Source: Planctomycetaceae bacterium
GTDB taxonomy: Bacteria > Planctomycetota > Planctomycetia > Pirellulales > Pirellulaceae
Reading direction: 5' to 3'
DNA: 64,000 nucleotides
NCBI GenBank assembly: GCA_012729315.1
Contig: JAAYDI010000183.1
Coordinates: 41,986 to 105,985, forward strand
Below are positions 19,946-29,156 of this stretch, one piece after another. Made by a program: the position numbers and the translations under genes. The stretch's first letter is position 1. The number at the start of each line of letters is the position of its first letter. Under the pieces are notes generated by a model, which saw only the letters and a program-made list of their open reading frames with translations, made no database searches and was not told the DNA's origin.

Positions 19946-22081
19946 TCAAGACCCCCGCTTCTTCGGCAGCGCCGACTTCCCGTGCTTGACCTTCTCCCAG
20001 TAGCGCGCGAATGCGCCTTCCTCCTGAAACGCCGGACTGTTGTCCAGGTCGTGGCATTCCAGACACTTCTGCTCCGCGTCCTTCAATTCAAGCACCATCT
20101 GCTGCCGGCGCTGGGCAATCTGGGACTCCGTCAGGTCCACCACACCATTCTCGGCGTCGACATGGTCCGACCCCGGACCGTGGCAGTTCTCGCAGCCGAC
20201 ACCGATCAGTTCCGGTGTGGCCTCCAGACTCACGAACCCCGACTCATACGGAAAAAACTTCTGCGGATTCCAGCCCACCACGTGACAACTGATGCACTCC
20301 GGATCGTGGATCCGCGGAATGCCGCTGCGTTTGGGCGGCTTCTGCAGCGTCGCGTAGGCAAGTGCGTGCTTCGGAGGATGGTTGTCCACCCCCTCCTTCC
20401 AGACCTCCCACACAGCGGCGTGGCAATCGGCGCAGGCCGCTGATCCGACGAACTTCCGCCCGCTCGGATGCGGCTGCGGCTTGTCGATCCCCAGCCCCTC
20501 GAAACCGAGCTCCCGCAGCCGGTCCTGGTATTCCGCCAGCAACTGCAGCATCGCTTCCGAGTCTTTGAACCGCGCGTCGAGCGGTACCCGCTGGTAGCGC
20601 AGCGGCCGCGCCGCGTCGTCGAAGAGCCCGACAACACAGGCATACATGCCCTTGGTGCCGATCTGGATCAGCTGCGAACGCGTCCCCGCGATCGGATCGG
20701 GCTGCAGTGTCGGCTCGCCGGCACCGCCCGTCGACACCACCAGCGAAAACTGCGGGTACTTCTTGCCCAACGCCATCGACTCTTCGATCGTGGCCTGCGC
20801 GATCAGCACATGGAGATCACAGCGTTCCCGCTGCAACTCGGGCCAGACCTCGTCCAGGCCCTCTTCCATCCCGCAGAACTCGATGTCTTCGTTGTTGACC
20901 AACTTCTGGTTGCGCTCGCCCACCACCGACGTAACGCCAATCTTCTTGCCCCCCTGCTCGATCACCAGAAACCGGGAGGTGAAGTCGGGCGACATCAGCG
21001 TCAGGTTCGCACATACAAACAGACTCGGCTCGGTCCCCACCGGGGCGGCCACCAGCAGCTCGCCACCAGGCAGTCGCAAGTCGTCCGGCCCGAACGCGAT
21101 CGCTCGGTACCCCATCTGGCACAGGCCTTCAATAGTGATTTGGAATTTGACCTCCGCCTGCCGGCCAAATCGCCGCACCTGGTTGCCCGCATCAATGGGC
21201 ACAACCGGCCACCCCCGACTCTTCAAATCGTCCAGCAGCGCGCTGCGCCGGACGAGCCCTCCCTTCTGATTCTCCAGCCCGGAGCAGCCACACGGCTCAA
21301 GAAAGCCCCACTGCCGGCCCGTCAACACCAGCGCCACGGCCGGCTTCGGCCAGCCTTCGTACAACGGTCCTTCATCCCCCGGCGATACACTCCTACCCGC
21401 GGCGGGACCAGCCGTCGCAGAGCTATCCTGCCGGGGCGTCTCGGCGATGCGGACCGGCGCATCGTGCAGCGCGGGCGGCGGATCATCCTCGGCGATCGGC
21501 ACGCTCGCCACAATGTCTGTTCCGGACGCGTCTGTTCCGGACGCGCCTGTTCCGGACGTGCCGGGCGGTGTCAACGCGCCGCGCGATGGAGCGGCCAAGG
21601 AGGGTCCGTCCAGGAACGGTCCGTCCAGGGACGGTTCGTGTTGAGTCACGGCCGGTGCTGACGGAACTGCACCCGCCGGCGATAGTTCGGATGGTTCCGC
21701 GCCGGCCGGTGCCTGCGCCGCACCAGTGACCGGGTCGGAACCGCTCAGCTCGGGCAGCAGTTCATATTGGCTGTGTTCGTCCTGCAGCACCGCGGCCGGA
21801 TCACCGGCAACCGGCTGCTCCAGGCCGGCGGCGGCGACCACCGCAGGCTGGCGCGGCGCCTCCGCAGCAGGTCCCGCAGCGAATGTTGCGTCCTCTGAAG
21901 CTGCGTCCTCTGAAAACGGGTCATCTGAAGGCACCTGCTGGGACTGGCGAGTGAGTTGCGGGGGGGCATTCGGCCCCGGCGCCCCCTGCGGAGTCGATTG
22001 CTCCCCGCAGCCGCTCAGCAGGACCGCCGCCAGTGCGACGAACACAAGGGCTGATACCCGCGCGGATTCGGACCAGGTCAT
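19946..22081 (-). CDS. Lipoprotein with metallophosphatase-like domain fused to a four-haem cytochrome c region
   Basis: 711 residues from ATG 22081 (GGAG nine bases upstream; ATG 22108 is an alternative). A lipobox ending LLSGC anchors it as a lipoprotein. Residues about 25-235 are a low-complexity Pro/Ala/Ser/Glu/Asp linker containing five-residue repeats. The middle resembles 5'-nucleotidase/calcineurin-type phosphoesterase regions often fused to cytochromes (LEPCGCSGLENQKGGLVRR, PIDAGNQVRR, MGYRAIAFGPDDL). The C-terminal part has four CXXCH haem sites (CADCH, CISCH, CENCH, CLECH), as in cytochrome c554-like proteins. It is probably an envelope electron-transfer protein. Classical metal-binding Asp/His residues of the phosphatase are not clearly conserved. 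Last gene of the proS-led minus-strand array. Confidence 0.8.
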   Translation of the reverse strand: MTWSESARVSALVFVALAAVLLSGCGEQSTPQGAPGPNAPPQLTRQSQQVPSDDPFSEDAASEDATFAAGPAAEAPRQPAVVAAAGLEQPVAGDPAAVLQDEHSQYELLPELSGSDPVTGAAQAPAGAEPSELSPAGAVPSAPAVTQHEPSLDGPFLDGPSLAAPSRGALTPPGTSGTGASGTDASGTDIVASVPIAEDDPPPALHDAPVRIAETPRQDSSATAGPAAGRSVSPGDEGPLYEGWPKPAVALVLTGRQWGFLEPCGCSGLENQKGGLVRRSALLDDLKSRGWPVVPIDAGNQVRRFGRQAEVKFQITIEGLCQMGYRAIAFGPDDLRLPGGELLVAAPVGTEPSLFVCANLTLMSPDFTSRFLVIEQGGKKIGVTSVVGERNQKLVNNEDIEFCGMEEGLDEVWPELQRERCDLHVLIAQATIEESMALGKKYPQFSLVVSTGGAGEPTLQPDPIAGTRSQLIQIGTKGMYACVVGLFDDAARPLRYQRVPLDARFKDSEAMLQLLAEYQDRLRELGFEGLGIDKPQPHPSGRKFVGSAACADCHAAVWEVWKEGVDNHPPKHALAYATLQKPPKRSGIPRIHDPECISCHVVGWNPQKFFPYESGFVSLEATPELIGVGCENCHGPGSDHVDAENGVVDLTESQIAQRRQQMVLELKDAEQKCLECHDLDNSPAFQEEGAFARYWEKVKHGKSALPKKRGS
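21518..21632. repeat. 15-bp tandem repeats in the lipoprotein linker
   Basis: Three near-identical 15-mers run from 21518 to 21562 (unit starts TGTTCCGGACGCG). Two more 15-mers plus a partial copy (unit GGTCCGTCCAGG and three more bases) start at 21603. The period is five codons, so copy number can change without a frameshift. They encode SGTDA-like and LDGPS-like repeats in the linker. Confidence 0.8.
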
Positions 22082-22167
22082 GTTACGAGACTCCGTTCTG
22101 TAGATCATTGGTGTGGGTTCCCGGTTTCGGGGGCTGTCCGCGGCGGGATTCTGTCGTGCAGATCGTA

Positions 22168-23367
22168 CTACTCAACCGCAAACTTGACGCGAATCGGCAC
22201 TTGTTTAGTGATGGGATGGGTGGTCTCCAGGATGATGCGGCCCAAACCAATTCCCTTCCCTCCCATCCGATTGACGGGGGGCAGCCCCGGTGGCACTTCG
22301 ATGGTTATCACGTACTGAATAGTCTTGCCGTTGCTCAATTCCTTCGGTGGACTGATGTCCACCCGCAGATACTCGGCCGGCTCAACTTCACCCACGGACA
22401 GGTGGGTTTCGTTCCGATGCTCGCCGGTCACATACAAATGCATCACCGCCTTCGATGACGCGGTACGCTCGAGCGTCCCCAGATTCAGCAAGCCTCGCTC
22501 CGGATCAAACTGGGGCGACGCGGCAAGTCGGATGTCAGATACCGCCCGCCCCTTGATCGGGATATCCAGCAAGGCTTCCTTGTCTGCGCTGACCTTGATG
22601 CGAATTGTCTGTTTTATTGGCCCCAGTGGCAACCCAGGTTTGATCGTCAGCATCGCCGCCAGGCCGCAGCTTGCCCCTTTCTCCTTGGCCAGCTCTTCCT
22701 CGGTCAACGGTTCGTAGGCGATATCGAAGCAGTTGGCAGTTTCGGCGTTCTCCCAGGTGGTCTCCAGGACCTCCAGGTGTTCGTCGCGGAAGGCAAACAG
22801 CAGGAACCGAGCTTCGAACGTCGTTTGGCTCGAGATACTGCCCACCACCAGTTCGCTCGGCAGGGCGCGCACGGTCTCGGTCACGTATCCCTTGATGCTC
22901 AGTCGCACAACCGGTTGGTCCGGATCGTTGGTCCCCACCTCCACGGTCTGGGAGAAGTCCACGGAATCCAGAACGGTCTGGCCGGTCCACTCGACGGTGA
23001 TTTCCGAGACCTCGCCGTGCGGGACGGTGTGCTTGCTCACCTCGCCGATCGTGCATTTGCAGGAGGTCCGACTGGGGCTCAACTGGAGCGGGGAGTAGCC
23101 GATATTCTTGAGCTGGAAGGTGTGCTGCATCTTGGCGAAGCGTTCCATGCTGCCGAAATCGAACTCCGCGCCACCGACCACGACGACCTTGGCGGCGGCC
23201 TTGCCGCCGAACTGCAACTCCCGCGCAGCCTCCAGTTGGTGCAGGCGGGCCCGACCGTCTTCGGTAAAGAAGAGGTCGACGCCCCGTTTCTTCTCGGCGT
23301 ATGTGAGCCCGACGCCCACCACGGTTCCCAGCGCGGTGACGACCAACAGTACCAGCCAACTTTTCAT
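22168..23367 (-). CDS. Membrane-anchored DUF1573-domain protein
   Basis: 399 residues from ATG 23367, preceded by GAAGGTG; a TTG at 23448 overlapping the upstream stop (TTGA) is the alternative. The N-terminus KSWLVLLVVTALGTVVGVGL is a signal or anchor. DUF1573 features follow: AEFDFGSMERF, HTFQLKNIGYSPLQL and SRTSCKCTIGEV. The second half aligns with the DUF1573 protein at 3121-4308 across several blocks (EPLTEEEL, KPGLPLG, KGRAVSD, ending VRVKFAVE), so these two are full-length paralogues. It lies between the O-antigen-ligase-like gene and the tetrahaem lipoprotein gene. The function is unknown; location suggests the periplasm or envelope. Confidence 0.75.
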   Translation of the reverse strand: MKSWLVLLVVTALGTVVGVGLTYAEKKRGVDLFFTEDGRARLHQLEAARELQFGGKAAAKVVVVGGAEFDFGSMERFAKMQHTFQLKNIGYSPLQLSPSRTSCKCTIGEVSKHTVPHGEVSEITVEWTGQTVLDSVDFSQTVEVGTNDPDQPVVRLSIKGYVTETVRALPSELVVGSISSQTTFEARFLLFAFRDEHLEVLETTWENAETANCFDIAYEPLTEEELAKEKGASCGLAAMLTIKPGLPLGPIKQTIRIKVSADKEALLDIPIKGRAVSDIRLAASPQFDPERGLLNLGTLERTASSKAVMHLYVTGEHRNETHLSVGEVEPAEYLRVDISPPKELSNGKTIQYVITIEVPPGLPPVNRMGGKGIGLGRIILETTHPITKQVPIRVKFAVE

Positions 23368-23444
23368 CCGGTGCACCTTCGAACGGTTTCGGCCAGCGAA
23401 TCTGTCGGCGACGGGCACCGCAGATGGCCAGCTGTCACGAATAC

Positions 23445-25712
23445 TCAAGGGATCTTGACGTTACGAATACGCTGCATCAATTGTTCGGCATTCAGCCCCC
23501 CTTGCCCATCCCTGGCCGGCAGGTCCACAGCGCCCAGTTGCTCCGCAACCAGTCGCTGGCGTGCCAGCTTGAATTCGGAGTGCGGCATCAGGGCATCCAG
23601 CCGCAGCGCTTCCTGGGCGTGTTCCCGGGCCAACTCCCTCGCGTCTGTCACGTGGCAGGCCCAAGCCAGTTGCGCGTGCAGGATGCCGCTGTGGGGATAC
23701 AGCTCGACCGCGCGGCAATATGCCTGGACCGCCTCCCGCCCCAGATCGGCGCTTCGGGTGATTGCGAACATCGCCAGCAGCCAGTCACCGCACTGCCGGT
23801 AAATCGTACTCGATCCCCGGTTGCGCTGCAGTAGTGCATCGCGTGTGGCGAGGAACGCGTGCAGCTGCGCGTCGGATGGAGCTGCCATCCACTGCTGCCA
23901 TTCAAGCTGCGCCAGCGATTCCCAGGGTGCAGCGGACCAGGGATCGGCGTCCGCCGCCCGCGACAGTCTCTCTCTGGCCAGGGAGGCCGTCGTGGCCTCG
24001 CGCGCCGCGTACAACTGCCGCCGGGCAGCCAGGACGGGCCGGTACATGGTTATGTAGCAGGCCGCGATCAGTGTCAGGAGGCATGCTCCCCACGCGGCAA
24101 CGGCCCAGCCAGCGCGGCGGCGCGGCGGCCCAGCTGACCGGCTCCCCCTCTCCGGCCCGGTATGGTCGGCAGCGTTCAGCGCCAACGCGGCGAGCAGCCA
24201 CACCAACTGGCCCACCCCTGGAAACCCGATCCCCCCCGCCGCCAGAAGGTTAGTCAGCAGCGCGCAGCCCGCTACCACCAGGGGCCCGGCGGGCAAAGTG
24301 CCACGCATCACCCAGGGATGCAGTAGCCACAGGGTCACGGCCGCGGCAGGAAACGCCACCCACCACAGCGCAGGGTCCGGCGCCAGCCCACCGGCCCAGC
24401 CGGCCGGATAAGCGGCCGCGAAACCGATCAGCGCGCCGCTATAGACGGCTCCAGCCGAAGTATCCGCCACCGCGCACTCATACGCCGCGCCCGCCGCGGA
24501 AGCCTCATATCGCCGCAGTTGAACCGCCAGGACGACACCGATGAACACGAAGACAGCCAGAGCTGGCACCCCAGCCGTGGCGGCCACCTCCAGCAGGAAG
24601 TTGTGCGGGTCCGAGATCTCCTCACTGGCCTCCGGCAGCTTGTACCGCGTGTAGCACGATTTAAAACTGCCCGGACCACAGCCGAACCACGGATGGTCGG
24701 CGATCATGGCGGCGGTGGCCTGCCAGTATTGCAGCCGAAACGTCAGGGATTTGGGGGCCTCCGTGACCACCTGCCGGTCCAGGCCGCCCAAGCGAACGAC
24801 CAGGCCGGTCGCGATGATCGCCGCAGCCATGACGCCCACCAGCACGTGCCAGCGGAGCCGGCGGCGCGGTACAGCGCGGGTGAGCGCCAGCAGGGCCAGG
24901 CCCAGCAGCGCCGCGCCGTAGGCGCTGCGGCTCTTGGTCAGCACCAGGCAGCCGGCAACGGCCAGCGTCAGCCCGGCCACGTTCACGGCATAGGGCCAGC
25001 CGTTCGACGCGCGGCCGCGGAATGAACCCGCGACGTACACGAGGAGCAGCAGGCAGGGGGTCAGGAATCCTGCCAGCGAATTGGTCAGGGCAAACGACCC
25101 GATCGGCTCGCGGCTGGCCAATCGACTCTCCCAATGATACCGCTGCGGCGAACCGGGAGGCGCGTCAATGCCCGCGTCGCGCAGCGTCTGCTCTGGATCT
25201 TGCGCATAGCGGGCACGCAGCAGGGGATCGCTGTAGCCGACCTGATAGAAGCCGTATACGGACAGTCCCACAGCCAGTGCCATCAGGGCGCTGGCCAGCG
25301 CCCGCTGCGACCGCGGGGACCGAAACCACTGCCGCGTGGCCAGCAGCAGCAGCCCGCAGGCGATCCACAGCCACATTGCGTTGAGCGTCAGGCGGGGCTC
25401 CCCGGCAGACAGCATCACCAGCGCACTGGCCGAATGCATCACCAGGAACAGCACCACCAGGGTTTCGGTGCCGCCGAAACGCCACCGCCCGTTCGCCCCC
25501 CGAGAGCCGCTGACCAGCCCCGCGGCCGCGAGCACCAGCCAGGCCATGATCCACACGACATGCGTGCCATCCGAGACCGCCGACTCGCTGGGAATCAGCG
25601 TCGCGGCAACCACCAGCATAACAGACGCCGCCGCGAGCAGCTCGCCGGGCCGCTTCCACCACGAGGGCGCAAACGCGGCATCGTCTCGGTCTCGCGACAC
25701 AGTCTTGTTCAC
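23445..25712 (-). CDS. O-antigen ligase/polymerase-like membrane protein with C-terminal TPR-like region
   Basis: 755 residues from GTG 25712, overlapping the upstream stop as GTGA. About a dozen membrane segments fill residues 25-560. The periplasmic loop carries the Wzy_C/WaaL signature region (WFGCGPGSFKSCYTRYK, then DPHNFLLEVAATAGVPAL). The last 150 residues are soluble and helical (ARERLSRAADADPWSAAPWE, RAVELYPHSGILHAQLAWA), consistent with TPR-like repeats. Such proteins join or polymerise lipid-linked glycans at the outer face of the membrane. The adjacent WecA/MraY-type gene supports a surface polysaccharide role. Ligase and polymerase cannot be separated by sequence alone. Confidence 0.75.
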   Translation of the reverse strand: MNKTVSRDRDDAAFAPSWWKRPGELLAAASVMLVVAATLIPSESAVSDGTHVVWIMAWLVLAAAGLVSGSRGANGRWRFGGTETLVVLFLVMHSASALVMLSAGEPRLTLNAMWLWIACGLLLLATRQWFRSPRSQRALASALMALAVGLSVYGFYQVGYSDPLLRARYAQDPEQTLRDAGIDAPPGSPQRYHWESRLASREPIGSFALTNSLAGFLTPCLLLLVYVAGSFRGRASNGWPYAVNVAGLTLAVAGCLVLTKSRSAYGAALLGLALLALTRAVPRRRLRWHVLVGVMAAAIIATGLVVRLGGLDRQVVTEAPKSLTFRLQYWQATAAMIADHPWFGCGPGSFKSCYTRYKLPEASEEISDPHNFLLEVAATAGVPALAVFVFIGVVLAVQLRRYEASAAGAAYECAVADTSAGAVYSGALIGFAAAYPAGWAGGLAPDPALWWVAFPAAAVTLWLLHPWVMRGTLPAGPLVVAGCALLTNLLAAGGIGFPGVGQLVWLLAALALNAADHTGPERGSRSAGPPRRRAGWAVAAWGACLLTLIAACYITMYRPVLAARRQLYAAREATTASLARERLSRAADADPWSAAPWESLAQLEWQQWMAAPSDAQLHAFLATRDALLQRNRGSSTIYRQCGDWLLAMFAITRSADLGREAVQAYCRAVELYPHSGILHAQLAWACHVTDARELAREHAQEALRLDALMPHSEFKLARQRLVAEQLGAVDLPARDGQGGLNAEQLMQRIRNVKIP

Positions 25713-26854
25713 GAAAGCAGCTTTCGCCGGGCCGTGGTTTCAAGGATGGCGATCAGCCCCAGGATACAGACGATCATCAGCAGCACAATCGCCGCGCCCA
25801 ACGGGTCCACCCGGCACAACAACAAGGCGCCCAAGCCACAGGTGGCGGTGGTCAGGTAGATGGTCAGCACGGCCTGCCCTTTGGTCAGCCCGAGATCGAC
25901 CAGGCGATGCGAAAAGTGGCTCTTGTCCGCTTCGAACGGACTACGCCCCTCTCGCACCCGTATCCAGATCACGCTGACCATGTCGTACAGCGGCACCGCC
26001 ATGACGCACAGCGGTGCGAGCACGGCGTGCTGCCGCGTTCCATGATACTCGGTGTAGGTGGCCAGCAACGTGGTGACCGCGATGCAGAACCCGACGAAAT
26101 AACTCCCCGCGTCCCCCATGAATATCCGGGCGGGCGGGCGATTGTGCCAGAGAAAGCCGAGCAGCGCACCGACGACCACCAGCAGCAGACCGGCCACAAA
26201 CAGCTGCGGCTGCAGCGTCTGCGAGTCGGGTTTCACGAGCAGGACGGCAGCCAGCATGCTGGCCGCAATCGCCGCCACGCCGCCGGACAGGGCGTCCATG
26301 TTGTCCAGCATGTTGAACGAGTTGATGAGCGCCACGATCCAGAGCACCGACAAGCCCCAGGTGATCCAGGGCACATCGATGAAGGCCGTGAACCGCCAGC
26401 CTTGCCAGACCACACAGACGGCCGCCACCAGACACTGCAGGCCCAGACGCAGTCGCCAGCCGAGCCCGAACCGGTCGTCGAGCAGCCCCACCACCATCAG
26501 CAGTGTGCCGCCGCCGAGCAGCACCCAAAGCGCGGGCATCTGGTCCGCCAGACCGTCCAGGTGAGGCCGGACAAAGGCCGGGATCGCCGGCTCCAACCAC
26601 GCCACCGCCGGACTGCCGGCGCGGAGCAGCCCCAGCAGCAGCTGGCCGACCGCAAACGGCAGGATCACGCCCAGCCAGATCGCCAGACCACCCCCCATGG
26701 GCGTGGGCGTCAGGTGTACTTTCCGCGTGCCCGGTCGATCCACCAGCTGCCAGCGCAGCGCCAGGCGGCGCACATAGCGGACGGCGATCCAGGAGACCAG
26801 GAAGCTCGGGATCACCGTGCCACACACGAACCAGATCAAATCAGGAGTCTTCAT
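25709..26854 (-). CDS. Undecaprenyl-phosphate sugar-phosphate transferase, WecA/MraY family
   Basis: 381 residues from ATG 26854. It transfers a sugar-1-phosphate from a UDP-sugar to undecaprenyl phosphate, starting polysaccharide or wall-linked glycan synthesis at the inner membrane. About ten membrane segments are visible. Family motifs include VDRPGTRKVHLTPTPMGGG, the Asp-rich NMLDNMDALSGG and the FMGDAGSYFVGF loop, as in WecA/TagO. The N-acetylglucosamine-phosphate specificity of WecA is likely but not proven. It overlaps the DUF4416 gene upstream by 14 bases and the O-antigen-ligase-like gene downstream by four. Confidence 0.87.
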   Translation of the reverse strand: MKTPDLIWFVCGTVIPSFLVSWIAVRYVRRLALRWQLVDRPGTRKVHLTPTPMGGGLAIWLGVILPFAVGQLLLGLLRAGSPAVAWLEPAIPAFVRPHLDGLADQMPALWVLLGGGTLLMVVGLLDDRFGLGWRLRLGLQCLVAAVCVVWQGWRFTAFIDVPWITWGLSVLWIVALINSFNMLDNMDALSGGVAAIAASMLAAVLLVKPDSQTLQPQLFVAGLLLVVVGALLGFLWHNRPPARIFMGDAGSYFVGFCIAVTTLLATYTEYHGTRQHAVLAPLCVMAVPLYDMVSVIWIRVREGRSPFEADKSHFSHRLVDLGLTKGQAVLTIYLTTATCGLGALLLCRVDPLGAAIVLLMIVCILGLIAILETTARRKLLS

Positions 26855-27383
26855 ACTTCCGAGACCGATAGTACTCGCGGCAACGCACCAGGAACTGATG
26901 ATAATCGGCCCGCTGATAGTCGGGATAGGTCCACGGGCGTTTTTGCCAGCTGCCCGCGTGGAAGTACAGCGTGTTCTCGGCGAACACGCCCTGGTCCAGG
27001 TAGATGCGATGGTCCCGGTCCTTGGTCGAGGCGAGGATGAGTTTAGCCTCGGTGAGGTAACCGGGATCCAGATTGAGCGGCCGCGGTTCGGGGCCCGCAT
27101 GCCGCGCGGCGTACTCGCGTTCCCACTGGTTGGTCAGCAGTTTGCGGGGGACCAGCGAGGCCGGGTCGATCAACTGCTGGAAGGCCCACAGCACCTTCTG
27201 CAGGTCCGGCCCCATGGTCGACTCGTAGAAGGCCGTTTCGCGGAACTCGAACAGCGCGCTCTCGAGCGCCAGCGGACCCCAGTGCGTTTCCAGACGCTGC
27301 CGGGCCCAGGCGATGGCATCCGGATAGCGGCTGAACGCGGCCACGAAGCACAGAACGTGGCGATGCGCAGATGCCTCGCCCAT
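26841..27383 (-). CDS. DUF4416 family protein
   Basis: 180 residues from ATG 27383. A family of unknown function found in several phyla, recognised by HRHVLCFVAAFSRY, WGPLALESALFEFRETAFYE, MGPDLQKVLWAFQQLIDP and the C-terminal LYFHAGSWQKRPWTYPDY block. It is probably cytoplasmic, with no signal or membrane segment. It lies 32 bases after proS and overlaps the WecA-type gene by 14 bases. Placement suggests co-expression with the envelope genes. Confidence 0.75.
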   Translation of the reverse strand: MGEASAHRHVLCFVAAFSRYPDAIAWARQRLETHWGPLALESALFEFRETAFYESTMGPDLQKVLWAFQQLIDPASLVPRKLLTNQWEREYAARHAGPEPRPLNLDPGYLTEAKLILASTKDRDHRIYLDQGVFAENTLYFHAGSWQKRPWTYPDYQRADYHQFLVRCREYYRSRKYEDS

Positions 27384-27415
27384 GGCTGTCCCCCGCACAG
27401 GTCTCGTGATCGGTG

Positions 27416-28927
27416 TCAGTAGGCTTTGGCGAACACCACCCGCTGCGGACTCGGCCGCCCGGTGAAAATGCAGGTGCCCGGCTCGTCGTCGTGGACGAGC
27501 GGAAGGCACCGGATGGTGACCTTCAGATCGTTCAGCAGCGGGGTGACGGAGGGATCGTCCACCCAGTGGCACAGCGCGAAACCGCCGTGAATCTCCGGAT
27601 CCTCGGCGTTCTGCGGCGTGAAGAAGGCACGGAACTCGTCGAGATCATCGATCGGGCGGGTGTGCTTCACACGCAGCGCCAGAGCGCGGTCGAACAAGGC
27701 CGTCTGGATCGCATCGAGCGTGGCCGCCACGGTGGCGACAAACTGCTGCCGATCGACACTCTCCTTGCTCCCGCTGTCCCGCCGGCCGACGAACACGCTG
27801 TGTTTGGCCATATCCTTCGGGCCCACTTCGACCCGCAGCGGCACGCCGCGCTTGACGTGATACCAGTTCTTCTCTCCCCCCCGGATGTCCCGATCGTCGA
27901 TCGTCACCCGCACCTTGCCGTCGCCGTAGTCCACGGCCTGCAACTGCTGCAGTAACGACTGGCAGTACTCCAGGACCTCCGCGCGCTGCTGATCGTCCCG
28001 GTAGATCGGCAGGATCACGACGTGCTGGGGCGCCAGGCGCGGCGGCAATACCAGGCCATCGTCGTCGCTGTGGGTCATCAGCAGGGCGCCGACCAGGCGG
28101 GTGGAAACTCCCCACGACGTCGTCCAGGCATAGACCTCCTGGCCGTGCTGATCCTGGAACTTGATGTCCTGTGCCCGCGCGAAGTTCTGACCCAGGAAGT
28201 GGGAGGTCCCTGCCTGCAGCGCCTTGCGGTCCTGCATCATCGCCTCAATGCTCAGGGTGCTCACAGCGCCCGGAAAGCGTTCCCCCGCGGACTTCTCCCC
28301 CTTGATGACCGGCATCGCCATGTACTGTTCCGCGAACTGCGCGTACACATCGAGCATCCGGCGGGTCTCTTCCCAGGCCTCCTCCTGCGTCGCGTGTGCC
28401 GTGTGCCCTTCCTGCCAGAGAAACTCAGCGGTCCGCAGGAACATGCGGGTCCGCATTTCCCAGCGGACCACGTTGGCCCACTGATTGATCAGCACGGGCA
28501 GGTCGCGGTAGGACTGTATCCACTTGGCATACATCGCCCCCACGATCGTCTCGCTGGTCGGACGCACGATCAGCGGTTCCTCGAGCGGCCCGGCGGGGAC
28601 CAGACGACCATCCGCCCCGTGCTCCAGGCGGTAGTGGGTCACCACGGCGCATTCCTTGGCGAACCCCTCCACGTGCTGCGCTTCCTTTTCGAGAAAGCTC
28701 ATCGGGATGAACAGCGGGAAGTAGGCGTTCTGGTGGCCGGTGTCTTTGAACATGCGGTCGAGCACGCGCTGCATGTTCTCCCAGAGCGCATAGCCCCAGG
28801 GCTTGATAACCATGCATCCCCGCACCGGCGACACTTCGGCCAGGTCGGCCGCCTTGATCACCTGCTGATACCACTGTGGATAGTCTTCTGCCCGTGTCGG
28901 ACTAATCGCATTGCTGGTCTTGGCCAT
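27416..28927 (-). CDS. proS: Prolyl-tRNA synthetase, archaeal/eukaryotic type
   Basis: 503 residues from ATG 28927 (GGGAG upstream). Charges tRNA-Pro. Class II synthetase motifs are clear: the KPWGYALWENMQRVLD region, motif 2 with the RTRMFLRTAEFLWQEGHTAH block, and GVSTRLVGALLMTHSDDDGL as motif 3. The C-terminal anticodon-binding domain ends in VVFAKAY, the closing Tyr of the archaeal-like ProRS group. There is no bacterial INS editing domain inserted between motifs 2 and 3. This short form is common in planctomycetes and several other bacteria. It leads the six-gene minus-strand array. Confidence 0.95.
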   Translation of the reverse strand: MAKTSNAISPTRAEDYPQWYQQVIKAADLAEVSPVRGCMVIKPWGYALWENMQRVLDRMFKDTGHQNAYFPLFIPMSFLEKEAQHVEGFAKECAVVTHYRLEHGADGRLVPAGPLEEPLIVRPTSETIVGAMYAKWIQSYRDLPVLINQWANVVRWEMRTRMFLRTAEFLWQEGHTAHATQEEAWEETRRMLDVYAQFAEQYMAMPVIKGEKSAGERFPGAVSTLSIEAMMQDRKALQAGTSHFLGQNFARAQDIKFQDQHGQEVYAWTTSWGVSTRLVGALLMTHSDDDGLVLPPRLAPQHVVILPIYRDDQQRAEVLEYCQSLLQQLQAVDYGDGKVRVTIDDRDIRGGEKNWYHVKRGVPLRVEVGPKDMAKHSVFVGRRDSGSKESVDRQQFVATVAATLDAIQTALFDRALALRVKHTRPIDDLDEFRAFFTPQNAEDPEIHGGFALCHWVDDPSVTPLLNDLKVTIRCLPLVHDDEPGTCIFTGRPSPQRVVFAKAY

Positions 28928-28989
28928 CAGTCTCCCTTCCCTCCGCGCGCTCCAGAACCGCATTCTAACGCCAGGGCGCAGCAGGCGGC

Positions 28990-29019
28990 ATTGTAGGTGA
29001 AGCTCTGCAAATCGGGCAA
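28990..29019 (-). promoter_or_regulatory. Candidate promoter for proS array
   Basis: On the minus strand, TTGCCC (29019-29014) and TACAAT (28995-28990) are separated by 18 bases. This predicts a start of transcription near 28983, about 56 bases before ATG 28927. It shares the 229-base divergent region with the promoter candidate of the YhaM-like gene. Confidence 0.35.
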
Positions 29020-29061
29020 TACGCGGTTGCGCCGCGCGGGCCTCTCAGCCCTCGTTGGGGG

Positions 29062-29090
29062 TAGGCACGTTGGCGCAGCAGCACTAGAAT
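29062..29090 (+). promoter_or_regulatory. Candidate promoter for yhaM-like and rnr genes
   Basis: TAGGCA (29062-29067, 4 of 6) and TAGAAT (29085-29090, 5 of 6) are separated by 17 bases. The predicted start of transcription near 29097 is 60 bases ahead of ATG 29157. Confidence 0.35.
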
Positions 29091-29156
29091 CTCCGCGTAC
29101 TCTGCTTCGAGGCCGGTGCGGCTTCGACACGACTGGCTGCTCTCCACGGATGTACC

